From Cloacibacillus sp. An23 (GTDB taxonomy: Bacteria > Synergistota > Synergistia > Synergistales > Synergistaceae), in the NCBI RefSeq assembly GCF_002159945.1, contig NZ_NFJQ01000004.1:186001-250000 (forward strand): DNA of 64,000 nucleotides, given 5' to 3'. A program made the translations under genes and the position numbers. Below are positions 17,230 through 25,067 of the stretch, in pieces. The notes under the pieces are model-generated. The model searched no databases, had not been told where the DNA came from, and was given only the letters and a program-made list of their open reading frames with translations. The stretch's first letter is position 1, and every line of letters starts with the position of its first letter.

Positions 17230-17475
17230 TTGACAGAAGTAGTAATCTGCGTCGGAAGTTCCTGCCATATAAAGGGCGCGCGCCGCGTCGTCGAAGGGCT
17301 GACCAAGCTCGTCAAAGAGAGCGGAATGTCCGACCTCATAAAGCTCTCCGGCTCGTTCTGCATGGGAAGGTGCGAGGAGCCCGGCGTTTCGGTCAAGGTG
17401 AACGGCGAGATACACTTCGTCGATCCCGACCGTGTGGAGGAATTTTTCAGAGACGTTATCGTGGGGAGTCTGTGA
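17230..17475 (+). CDS. Thioredoxin-like [2Fe-2S] ferredoxin
   Basis: 81 residues from a TTG start at 17230, supported by GGAGGG about eight bases upstream. Four cysteines, Cys7 and Cys12 (ICVGSSCHIKGA) plus Cys44 and Cys48 (SFCMGRCEEPG), match the [2Fe-2S] site of NuoE/HydC-type thioredoxin-like ferredoxins. It overlaps the next gene in an ATGA junction, so it probably passes electrons to or from the HydS-like protein. Confidence 0.85.
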   Translation: MTEVVICVGSSCHIKGARRVVEGLTKLVKESGMSDLIKLSGSFCMGRCEEPGVSVKVNGEIHFVDPDRVEEFFRDVIVGSL

Positions 17476-19202
17476 TGAAATATATCAACGTGGCGGAAGC
17501 CAACTGCAAGAACTGCTACAGATGCCTGAAGGTCTGCCCGGTCAAGTCTATCAAGTTTATGAACAACAAGGTCGAGGTGATCCAGAACGAGTGCATACTC
17601 TGCGGCCGCTGCATCCGCAACTGTCCGCAGCACGCTAAATCCCTCGTCCACGACATAAGCGGCATAAAGCAGATAGTCAAGAACAGCGCGCGCAAGAAGA
17701 TAGCCGCGCTGGCCCCGTCGTACATAACCTCGTTCGGCGCTGAGAACCGCCATAAGCTCGCCGGAGCGCTCCAGCGGCTCGGCTTTTACGCAGTCGAGGA
17801 GACGTCCGTCGGCGCGCACGCGGTGACGAAGGAATATGCGAGGATCTTGGCGAGCGACACGATGGACAACATGATTACGACATGCTGCCCGTCTATAGTA
17901 TTCCTCGTGCAGAAGCATTTTCCGACGCTGACGCAGTATCTCGCGCCGGTGCTTTCGCCGATGGAGGCCCACGGCGCGTTTCTGCGCAAAAAGTACGGCG
18001 GCGACGCTTTCATAGTGTTCTTCGCGCCCTGCATCTCTAAGATAGAGGAGGCGCGCCTTTCCGAGAAGCGCTATATAGACGCCGTCGTCACCTTCAAACA
18101 GCTCGCCGCGTGGTTCGGCGAGGAGGGCGTGAACCTCGCGGAGACGCAGGAGGGCTATTTCGGCAACGACCCGAGCTCGTCGGCGATCTATCCGATATTC
18201 GAGGGCATCGTGAAGGACGTGAAGGCGAATCTGCCGGAGGACTCGGACGTCTTCAGGCAGTACACCTTCCTCAGCAAACAGGGGGCGAAGGACGTTTTCG
18301 AGCTCTTCACCGAGATGAGCGAGGGGCGGCTGCACCACTGCTTCATCGAGACGAGCGCATGTTACGGGAGCTGCATCAACGGCCCGGAGAAGCTCGACGA
18401 CGGCTATTACCCCGTCAGCAACGGCATGAACATGATGCGCTACCTGCGCGCCGAAAAAAACATACGCGAGACGGACCTGTCCGGCATCGACCTGCGCCGC
18501 GATATACGCCCCGCGCCTCCTAAGCGCGACATCCCGGACGAGGAGACGATACGAGCGATACTGGCGCAGATAGGCAAGACGAAGCCTGAACACGAAATAA
18601 ACTGCGGGAGCTGCGGCTACCGCACATGCCGCGACAAGGCCATCGCCGTTTATCAGGGCAAGGCCGAGCTGCACATGTGCCTGCCCTACATGAGCCAGAT
18701 ATCTGAAACGCTCGCGAACGTCACGCTCTCCGTCAGTCCCGACTACATCATCGCCGTAGACCGCGACCTCCGCGTCAAGGAGTGCAATCTGGCGGCACAG
18801 CATCTGCTCAAGGTGACGCGCAGCGAGATAACGGGGCGGCGTATCGAAGATTTCCTCGACCCGGTCGACTTCGCCGTCGCGGTCGGCGAAGAACGCAGCA
18901 TCCCGCTGCACAAGGTATGCTACGACGACCGCGGAATAATAGTAAACCAGACGGTCATATTCATACCGGAACAGGGACTCGCGATAGCCTTCCTCCACGA
19001 CATAACGGAACAGGAACAGAAAGCGGACGCTCTGAACAAACTCAAGATGGAAACGATGGAAATGGCGCAGAACGTCATCGACAAGCAGATGACGGTCGCG
19101 CAGGAGATAGCGAGCCTGCTCGGCGAAACGACCGCCGAGACCAAAGTGACTCTTACCAAGCTCAAGGATCTGATAGTGTACGATGGAAACGACAACGACT
19201 GA
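17475..19202 (+). CDS. HydS-like sensory [FeFe]-hydrogenase with PAS domain
   Basis: 575 residues. Two [4Fe-4S] ferredoxin motifs (CKNCYRCLKVCP and CILCGRCIRNCP, about 11-52) precede an [FeFe]-hydrogenase large-subunit domain. The four H-cluster cysteines appear in degenerate motifs: TTCCPSIV (about 136), FAPCISKIEE (about 185) and ETSACYGSCINGP (about 296-300). A further Fe-S module (CGSCGYRTCRDKA, about 377) and a PAS domain (about 415-510) follow. The architecture and the phosphatase gene behind it match the sensory (group D, HydS) class, thought to sense H2 or redox state rather than turn over H2. Start ATG 17475 overlaps the previous stop. Confidence 0.85.
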   Translation: MKYINVAEANCKNCYRCLKVCPVKSIKFMNNKVEVIQNECILCGRCIRNCPQHAKSLVHDISGIKQIVKNSARKKIAALAPSYITSFGAENRHKLAGALQRLGFYAVEETSVGAHAVTKEYARILASDTMDNMITTCCPSIVFLVQKHFPTLTQYLAPVLSPMEAHGAFLRKKYGGDAFIVFFAPCISKIEEARLSEKRYIDAVVTFKQLAAWFGEEGVNLAETQEGYFGNDPSSSAIYPIFEGIVKDVKANLPEDSDVFRQYTFLSKQGAKDVFELFTEMSEGRLHHCFIETSACYGSCINGPEKLDDGYYPVSNGMNMMRYLRAEKNIRETDLSGIDLRRDIRPAPPKRDIPDEETIRAILAQIGKTKPEHEINCGSCGYRTCRDKAIAVYQGKAELHMCLPYMSQISETLANVTLSVSPDYIIAVDRDLRVKECNLAAQHLLKVTRSEITGRRIEDFLDPVDFAVAVGEERSIPLHKVCYDDRGIIVNQTVIFIPEQGLAIAFLHDITEQEQKADALNKLKMETMEMAQNVIDKQMTVAQEIASLLGETTAETKVTLTKLKDLIVYDGNDND

Positions 19203-20373
19203 AAGCCTCTGCATAGACGCATGCTATAACAGCCTGATAAAGAAGAACGAAGAGCTCTGCGGCGACCGCGTGGAAGTCATAGACACGCCGGAAAGCACGC
19301 TGCTCGTGCTCTCCGACGGCCTCGGCAGCGGCGTCAAGGCCAACATCCTTTCGACGCTCACGTCGAAGATAATCTCGACGATGATAAGCCGCGGCGCGTC
19401 CATCGAAGACACCGTGGACACGATAGCCCACACCCTTCCGGTCTGCAAGGTGCGCGGCATCGCCTACTCCACCTTCATGATACTGCACATCAGCAAAGAC
19501 GGCAAAGGCTACGTGGTCGAGTACGACAACCCGCCGTGTATGCTGATACGCGGCGGGCGGCACATACCGTTCGACTACGACGAAAAAACAATAGAAGGCA
19601 AACTCGTGCGCGAAAGCCGCTTCACGGCGCAGCCCGGCGACTACTTCGTGATAGTCAGCGACGGAGTGACGCAGGCCGGCATGGGCGAAACGCTCGCCTT
19701 CGGCTGGGGCTGCGACGAGGTCGCGGAATTCCTCTGCGGCCCGTGCGGCGAAAAGCTCTCCGCGCCGCGCGTCATAGAGCGCGTGCTCGACGTGGCGAAG
19801 GACCTCTACCTCGGCAAACCCGGCGACGACACCACAGTCTCCGTCGCGCACATAATGGTGCCTCAGACAGTCAGCCTCTTCTCAGGCCCGCCCAAAAACC
19901 CGGAAGACGACTCGCGTCTCGTGCGCGAATACATCGAGACGCCGGGCCTCCACGTCGTAAGCGGCGGCACAAGCTCCGAAATACTCTCGCGCGAACTCAA
20001 GCGCCCGCTGCGCGTCAACATCGACTACACGGACATGGACATACCGCCGACCGCGACGATAGAGGGGATAGACCTCGTCACCGAAGGAGTAATGACGTTA
20101 AAGCGCGTCATAGAACTAGTGGAGGAATACCGCATGCGCCCGGCCGCGCCGGAATTCACGGCGGAGCTCGACAATGAACACGGAGCCGCGAAACTGGCGA
20201 AAATACTGATAGAGCGGTGCACGCACCTCAAGCTCTTCATCGGCAAGGCGGTCAACCCGGCGCACCAGAACGCCGACTTTCCAACCGAGCTGCGCGTAAA
20301 ATTCCGCCTCCTCGACGACCTGGCTGAATCGATGACGAAACTGGGCCGCCACGTCGAAAAGAGATACTATTAG
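19183..20373 (+). CDS. SpoIIE-type PP2C serine phosphatase
   Basis: 396 residues. Metal-binding Asp motifs of the PP2C/SpoIIE fold are visible in LVLSDGLGSGVKA (about 44-55), FVIVSDGVTQAG (about 156-167) and GDDTTVSVAH (about 216-225). The C-terminal ~170 residues carry no motif I recognise. It overlaps the HydS-like gene by 20 bases, so the two are translationally coupled; the likely job is to dephosphorylate a serine/threonine-phosphorylated target as output of the hydrogenase sensor. No anti-sigma or kinase partner is in the window. Confidence 0.85.
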   Translation: METTTTESLCIDACYNSLIKKNEELCGDRVEVIDTPESTLLVLSDGLGSGVKANILSTLTSKIISTMISRGASIEDTVDTIAHTLPVCKVRGIAYSTFMILHISKDGKGYVVEYDNPPCMLIRGGRHIPFDYDEKTIEGKLVRESRFTAQPGDYFVIVSDGVTQAGMGETLAFGWGCDEVAEFLCGPCGEKLSAPRVIERVLDVAKDLYLGKPGDDTTVSVAHIMVPQTVSLFSGPPKNPEDDSRLVREYIETPGLHVVSGGTSSEILSRELKRPLRVNIDYTDMDIPPTATIEGIDLVTEGVMTLKRVIELVEEYRMRPAAPEFTAELDNEHGAAKLAKILIERCTHLKLFIGKAVNPAHQNADFPTELRVKFRLLDDLAESMTKLGRHVEKRYY

Positions 20374-20387
20374 ACGAAACGCAAAAA

Positions 20388-20420
20388 ACGCCGCTCCGCG
20401 CAAACGGGGCGGCGGCTTTT
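20388..20420 (+). terminator. Terminator of the hydrogenase-sensor operon
   Basis: GCCGCTCCG paired with CGGGGCGGC (about 20390-20416) followed by TTTT. Confidence 0.7.
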
Positions 20421-20502
20421 CATAAACGCGAGCGATTCCGCAAAAGCGCGCCGCGCGGTAAAATCAGAGCCTACTCTTCAAAACGACCTCGAGGTGATAA
20501 AT

Positions 20503-21258
20503 TTGTCCGAGCTCTTCCGATTTCTGGCGAAATACGCCGCGCGCGGCGCGCCGTCCGCGATAACCGGCGGCGGAGGAAAAACGTCGCTGCTCTACGGCCT
20601 CGGCGCGGAGCTTGAAAAACACGGGCGCGTACTGCTCACGACCACGACCAAAATTTTCCGTCCGAAGCCCGAAGAATGCCGCGGCGTCTTCATCGGCCCC
20701 GCGCGGCTCTGCGCGGAATTCCTGCGGGCCGCGCCGGAACGCTCCAAACTCACCGCCGCATCCGGAGAAAAAGACGGCAAGCTCATAGGCTACGCGCCGG
20801 AAGAAATAGACGCGCTCGCACGATGCGGCGCGGCGGACTTCGCTGTAGCCGAATGCGACGGCTCGCGCGGACGGCCGCTCAAATTTTACGAAGAATGGGA
20901 GCCTCCCGTGCCGGAGACCAGCGCCGCCGTATTCGCCGTAATGGGAGCGTACGCCGCCGGCGCCGCGATAAACGACGAAAACATCTTCCGCGCGGACAAA
21001 TTCCGCGAACTGCACGGCGCGCATGAAAAAGCCGCCTCGTTAAAGACGCTGCTGTCATACCTGCTCCACGCCGAAGGGCCGCTGAAAAACGCGCCGCGCG
21101 CGGCGAAAAAAATACTAATCATAAACAAATGGGAAACGCTGGACGAAAAGCGCGCCGCTGAGACAGAGGCCATATTCCCGGCTCTGCTTGAAAAATACGA
21201 CGCCGTCTGCGCAGCGTCGGCGCGGCGCGGCGAACTCTACGCCGTAAAGGAGAAATAA
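20503..21258 (+). CDS. yqeC: YqeC-family protein (selenium-dependent molybdenum hydroxylase maturation)
   Basis: 251 residues. ITGGGGKTSLLYGL near the start is a P-loop, and VLLTTTTKIFRP and FAVAECDGSRGRPLK are typical of YqeC proteins, which accompany selenium-dependent molybdenum hydroxylases. An in-frame GTG at 20494 lies within the GAGGTGA ribosome site, so the TTG at 20503 is preferred. A MocA-like transferase follows 2 bases later, supporting a cofactor role. No hydroxylase subunit genes are in the window. Confidence 0.75.
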   Translation: MSELFRFLAKYAARGAPSAITGGGGKTSLLYGLGAELEKHGRVLLTTTTKIFRPKPEECRGVFIGPARLCAEFLRAAPERSKLTAASGEKDGKLIGYAPEEIDALARCGAADFAVAECDGSRGRPLKFYEEWEPPVPETSAAVFAVMGAYAAGAAINDENIFRADKFRELHGAHEKAASLKTLLSYLLHAEGPLKNAPRAAKKILIINKWETLDEKRAAETEAIFPALLEKYDAVCAASARRGELYAVKEK

Positions 21259-21260
21259 CG

Positions 21261-21875
21261 ATGGACGCGATACTGCTCGCAGCCGGCCTGTCCAAACGCA
21301 TGGGCCGCCAAAAGCTGCTGCTCCCCTTCGGAAACAAAACAGTGCTCGAAACAGTGATAGACAACCTGCGCGGCGCGGGAATAGAAAAAATACACGCCGT
21401 CATCTCGCGCGAAGTCGCAGCCGCGCTGTCCAACCTTCCGCCGTGCGTCGAGACGCGCGTCAACGAAGCGCCCGAACGCGGACAATCGAGCTCGCTCGCC
21501 ATAGGTTTGGAAATGCTCGGCGAAAGCGGCGACTTCCTCATAATGCTCGGGGATCTCCCACTCGCCGCGTCCGAAGCGATAGCCGCGCTAGCGCGCCGCT
21601 TCGACGCGCTTCCGCCCGAAAAAACGCTGCTCGCCCCCTGCCGCGCGGGAATCTTCGGCCACCCGATGTTCTACCGCGCCGTCTGGCGCGAACGCTTCCG
21701 CGGCGCGCAGGGCGACGCAGGCGGCAGAAAAATCGTAACGCAATACGAACATGAAATAGAACGCATCGAAGCCCCCGACTGCCACTTCAAAGACATGGAC
21801 ACGCCGGAAGAATACGAGGAAAGAGTGCGCCAGGCGATAAGTGGCGCGAACGTGCGGGGAGAGAGTATAATATAG
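21261..21875 (+). CDS. Molybdenum cofactor cytidylyltransferase-like protein (MocA/MobA-like NTP transferase)
   Basis: 204 residues. The nucleotide-binding start ILLAAGLSKRMGRQKLLLPFGNKTVLE and the metal-site LIMLGDLPLAASE are those of MocA/MobA-type transferases that add CMP or GMP to molybdopterin. It forms an operon with yqeC. The last codons contain a perfect TATAAT (21866-21871) that appears to serve a small RNA gene downstream rather than this gene. Confidence 0.8.
   Translation: MDAILLAAGLSKRMGRQKLLLPFGNKTVLETVIDNLRGAGIEKIHAVISREVAAALSNLPPCVETRVNEAPERGQSSSLAIGLEMLGESGDFLIMLGDLPLAASEAIAALARRFDALPPEKTLLAPCRAGIFGHPMFYRAVWRERFRGAQGDAGGRKIVTQYEHEIERIEAPDCHFKDMDTPEEYEERVRQAISGANVRGESII
21866..21871 (+). 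promoter_or_regulatory. -10 element of the crRNA-like RNA upstream of cas3
   Basis: Perfect TATAAT, placed so that transcription would start at about 21878, on the first bases of the degenerate repeat (21877). It overlaps the mocA-like stop codon. No consensus -35 is visible. Confidence 0.55.
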
Positions 21876-21876
21876 C

Positions 21877-21951
21877 GTCGCGTTTTCGCGTTTTGTTGAA
21901 ACCATATTGAATTGGTAAAGGCTGCTCATACAGATAGGAGCGGTCTTTTTT
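21877..21951 (+). ncRNA. Candidate Cas-regulating crRNA-like RNA (CreR type): degenerate repeat, short spacer, terminator
   Basis: 21877-21902 is a 26-nt degenerate CRISPR repeat: it starts GTCGCG, has a CGCG-TTTT-CGCG stem-loop and ends GTTGAAAC, the last eight bases of the array repeats in crRNA sense. The next 17 bases, CATATTGAATTGGTAAA (21903-21919), match 15 of 17 to a site in the cas3 promoter (minus strand, 22001 to 21985) that has a TTC PAM, with mismatches only at positions 9 and 12. Bases 21917-21948 fold into an 11-bp stem (two G-U pairs, 10-nt loop) followed by a T-run, an intrinsic terminator. The RNA would be about 75 nt. By analogy with CreR/CreA RNAs it would guide Cascade to repress cas transcription without cleavage because the match is partial. 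Confidence 0.75.
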
Positions 21952-21984
21952 ATGTGCCCGTATAGGAATAATTTATTATTAAAT

Positions 21985-22017
21985 TTTACTAAATCAATAT
22001 GGAATATATGATATAAT
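21985..22017 (+). promoter_or_regulatory. cas operon promoter overlapping a TTC-PAM pseudo-protospacer
   Basis: TTTACT (21985-21990, 4 of 6 to -35), 16-base spacer and TATGAT (22007-22012); a perfect TATAAT lies at 22012-22017. The minus strand reads TTC (22004-22002) followed by CATATTGATTTAGTAAA (22001-21985), the match for the crRNA-like RNA upstream. Cascade bound here would cover the -35 region. The whole gap is AT-rich. Confidence 0.65.
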
Positions 22018-22051
22018 AATTACAGAAAAAACAACGAAAAGGTGATTTGTC

Positions 22052-24337
22052 ATGGAACGTTACGCCCACATCAGTAAAGACTTCAGAACGCAGACGCTTG
22101 ACGAACATCTGAGAGGAACCGCGGAACTCTCGGCAAAATTTGCAGCCGTTGCAGGCATGGAGCGACTCGCAAAAATATTAAGCAAACAACATGACGCAGG
22201 GAAAAACTCGCATGGCTGGCAATGCTATCTCAAGAAGAGCTCCGGCTTCGATACAAGCATACCTGATGCCGAATGCGACAAAGGCTCCCATTCTGACGCA
22301 GGGGCCGTTTATATGCTGAAAAATTTCCCGAAGCCTCTGAACCTTCTGCTTGCGTACGTCATAGCCGGACATCATGCCGGTCTTCCGGATTTTTACGGCA
22401 GCGGACACGGCAAGGGACTTCTTGAACGATTTTTCGACGACGGCGAACGACTCAAAACAGAGCTGCTCGACGCGGCGGGAGAATACGCGAACATGCCTCT
22501 GCCTGAATGGTGTACGCCGTACGAACTAACCAGATTTTATAAAGAATATACGAAAGAATATATTCACATGTGGGGGCGATTCCTTTTCTCGTGTCTCGTC
22601 GATGCAGACTGGCTCGACACGGAACGTTTTATGAAGCCGGAGGATTTCGCCGCCCGCCGCGAACCGATGGGGCTCGACGAACTGAAGCGGCGATTCGACG
22701 TTTACATTGAATCAAAGCGCCGCTCAGCGCCCGACAGCCGCGTGAACCGGATAAGAAATAAGATTCTTGAGCGCTGTATCGAAGCCGGCGGCATCGCGCC
22801 CGGCTTCTTCTCGCTTACAGTGCCTACAGGCGGAGGAAAGACGCTCTCGTCGCTCGCGTTCGCGCTCGTACACGCTCTGGCACACGGCAAGAGGCGCATA
22901 ATCATAGCGGAACCCTACACGAGCATCATCGAACAGATCGCCAAGGTCTTAAAATACGGCACGGACGACGAAGAAGAGATAAAGCAGATGAAGGAGCGCG
23001 GAGAATGTCTGTTCGGGGAAGAGAACGTGCTCGAACACCACAGCAGCGTAGACCCCGACAAAGAGCTTTATACTAACCGTCTCGCAGCGCAGAACTGGGA
23101 CGCTCCGATAGTAGTCACGACGAACGTGCAGCTGTTCGAGTCTCTTCTAGCGGCGTCGCCAGCGCGCTGCCGCAAGCTGCACAACATCGCGGACAGCATA
23201 ATAATCCTCGACGAAGCGCAAAAGATCCCGGCTGAACACCTGAGCGCCGTCCTGTCGTCGCTGAAGGCGCTCGTCAAACATTTCGGCGTAACCGTGCTTC
23301 TATGTACAGCTACGCAGCCGGCGCTCAACGGCGAAATAGGCGGCGGTTCCGCCATCGTCGAAGGCATAGAAGAATGTACCGAAATAATTCCGGATACCGC
23401 TGGATTGTACGATTCGCTGAAGCGCGTAGAATACCGCGTTTATAAAGACGACATAACCAAAAAGGCGTCATGGGAAGAGATAGCCGGAGAACTTTCAAAA
23501 AAGTCTCAGGTTCTGTGCATCGTCAACAAACGCAAAGACTGCCGCGAGCTGGCGAAGCTGATGCCCAAAGGCACAATCCAGTTGTCCGGCTTTATGTGCG
23601 GCGAGGAGATAAGCGAACTTATCTCCGAAATAAAGCGGCGTCTGAAACTCGGCGACGACGTCCGGGTCATATCGACGCAGCTTATAGAGGCGGGCGTCGA
23701 CGTGGATTTTCCCAGCGTATGGCGCGCGCTCGCACAGCTCGACTCTATAGCGCAGGCGGCCGGACGCAGCAACCGCGAAGGCAGACTGGAAAAAGGAGAA
23801 ATCGTCATATTCAATCCCGAATCCGAGCCTTTCGGCGAAATAAAAATCGGAGCACAGGTCACGACGACTTTCGTGTCGAGGCCGGGATTCTTCGCAGAAC
23901 TTTCGCCCAAGTCGTTCTACAGGTACTTCAGGAAGTTTTACGGTGATATGCACAGCCTAGACAAAAGCAGGTACACAGAACTTCTCGTAAAAGAAGCCGC
24001 AGAGGGACGCATACAGTTCCGCGAATTTGCCGAAGGATTCAAGCTGGTGGACACTTCGGGACAAAAGACTGTATTCGTACCGTACGGAGAAAACGGCAAA
24101 CTGGGGCCGGAACTTATCGAAAGGCTCCGAGCCGAAGGCCCGAGCCGCGAACTGATGGCGTCTCTTCAGCGTTTTACGGTCAATATACCGGAGAGGCTGC
24201 TGAATGAGATCTACGCCAAAGGCGGTATAGAAGACGTGCACGGCTACTATGTGCTGAATAAAATCTTTTACAAACCCGGAGAAGGCATTATTACAGATTC
24301 ATTGTATAATTATGATAAGGATAATTTCATTTACTAA
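22052..24337 (+). CDS. cas3: CRISPR-associated helicase/nuclease Cas3 (type I-C)
   Basis: 761 residues. HD nuclease part: His19, His47-Asp48 (KQHDAGK), His84-type HSDAGAV and IAGHHAGLPD (about 107). Helicase part: Walker A VPTGGGKT (about 257), DEAQ box in IILDEAQKIP (about 386), LCTATQPAL, and STQLIEAGVDVDFP...QAAGRSNREG (about 545-575). It is recruited by target-bound Cascade to unwind and degrade foreign DNA. It is the first gene of the cas operon, with an AAAAGGTGA ribosome site. Its promoter overlaps a predicted crRNA-like RNA target. Confidence 0.95.
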   Translation: MERYAHISKDFRTQTLDEHLRGTAELSAKFAAVAGMERLAKILSKQHDAGKNSHGWQCYLKKSSGFDTSIPDAECDKGSHSDAGAVYMLKNFPKPLNLLLAYVIAGHHAGLPDFYGSGHGKGLLERFFDDGERLKTELLDAAGEYANMPLPEWCTPYELTRFYKEYTKEYIHMWGRFLFSCLVDADWLDTERFMKPEDFAARREPMGLDELKRRFDVYIESKRRSAPDSRVNRIRNKILERCIEAGGIAPGFFSLTVPTGGGKTLSSLAFALVHALAHGKRRIIIAEPYTSIIEQIAKVLKYGTDDEEEIKQMKERGECLFGEENVLEHHSSVDPDKELYTNRLAAQNWDAPIVVTTNVQLFESLLAASPARCRKLHNIADSIIILDEAQKIPAEHLSAVLSSLKALVKHFGVTVLLCTATQPALNGEIGGGSAIVEGIEECTEIIPDTAGLYDSLKRVEYRVYKDDITKKASWEEIAGELSKKSQVLCIVNKRKDCRELAKLMPKGTIQLSGFMCGEEISELISEIKRRLKLGDDVRVISTQLIEAGVDVDFPSVWRALAQLDSIAQAAGRSNREGRLEKGEIVIFNPESEPFGEIKIGAQVTTTFVSRPGFFAELSPKSFYRYFRKFYGDMHSLDKSRYTELLVKEAAEGRIQFREFAEGFKLVDTSGQKTVFVPYGENGKLGPELIERLRAEGPSRELMASLQRFTVNIPERLLNEIYAKGGIEDVHGYYVLNKIFYKPGEGIITDSLYNYDKDNFIY

Positions 24338-24362
24338 CACAATAAATTAGGGAGGGATGTCT

Positions 24363-25067
24363 ATGGAGTATCACGACCCGTTGTACTGCCTCGAAGTGTG
24401 GGGGGATTACGCATGTTTTACGCGGCCGGAGCTCAAGGTCGAGCGCGTGAGCTATGACGTGATTACGCCGTCCGCCGCGAGGATGATCTTCCAGGCCGTC
24501 TTCTGGAAGCCCGCGATACGCTGGCAGGTCGAGCGCATCGACGTGCTGAGTCCGATACGCTGGGTCTCTGTGCGCCGCAACGAAACGGCTAAGCTCTGTT
24601 CGCCTAGCGGCAAGAGCTTCTTCATAGAGGATACGCGCCAGCAGAAGGCGGGGCTTTTCCTGCGCGACGTCAAATACAGGCTTTTCGCGCGGCAGATTTA
24701 TCTGCCGCCTGACAAAAGGCCGAAGCTTTCGCGCGCCGCTTACGAGGATTACGCCGACGCGGAAGAGAAGACGGAGCGCGGAAAGGACGAGAATCCAGGC
24801 AAATATCACGCGATGTTCGAGCGCCGCGCAAAAAAGGGGCAATGCCTTTTCCAGCCTTATCTCGGCTGCCGCGAGTTCAGCTGCCACTGCAAGTTCGTCA
24901 CTGAGCCGTACGGCGCGCATAGCGGCGAAACACGCGAACTCGGCCTCATGCTCTACGATATGGACTACAGCGACGAGGCTGACATCAAACCGATGTTCTT
25001 CCGTGCAAGGCTGGAGAACGGCACGATAAACGTGCCCGCGCCGGAAAGCGGGGAGATTTTCAGATGA
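24363..25067 (+). CDS. cas5c: Cas5c (Cas5d), pre-crRNA endonuclease of type I-C Cascade
   Basis: 234 residues. The RAMP-fold start YCLEVWGDYACFTRPELKVERVSYDVITPSAARMI and GCREFSCHCKFV are typical of the I-C Cas5d family. In this subtype, which lacks cas6, Cas5d cuts the repeat and keeps the 11-nt 5' handle (here TGAGTTGAAAC). Two ATGs compete; 24357 touches the GGAGGG site directly, so 24363 is chosen. It overlaps cas8c in an ATGA junction. Confidence 0.93.
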   Translation: MEYHDPLYCLEVWGDYACFTRPELKVERVSYDVITPSAARMIFQAVFWKPAIRWQVERIDVLSPIRWVSVRRNETAKLCSPSGKSFFIEDTRQQKAGLFLRDVKYRLFARQIYLPPDKRPKLSRAAYEDYADAEEKTERGKDENPGKYHAMFERRAKKGQCLFQPYLGCREFSCHCKFVTEPYGAHSGETRELGLMLYDMDYSDEADIKPMFFRARLENGTINVPAPESGEIFR

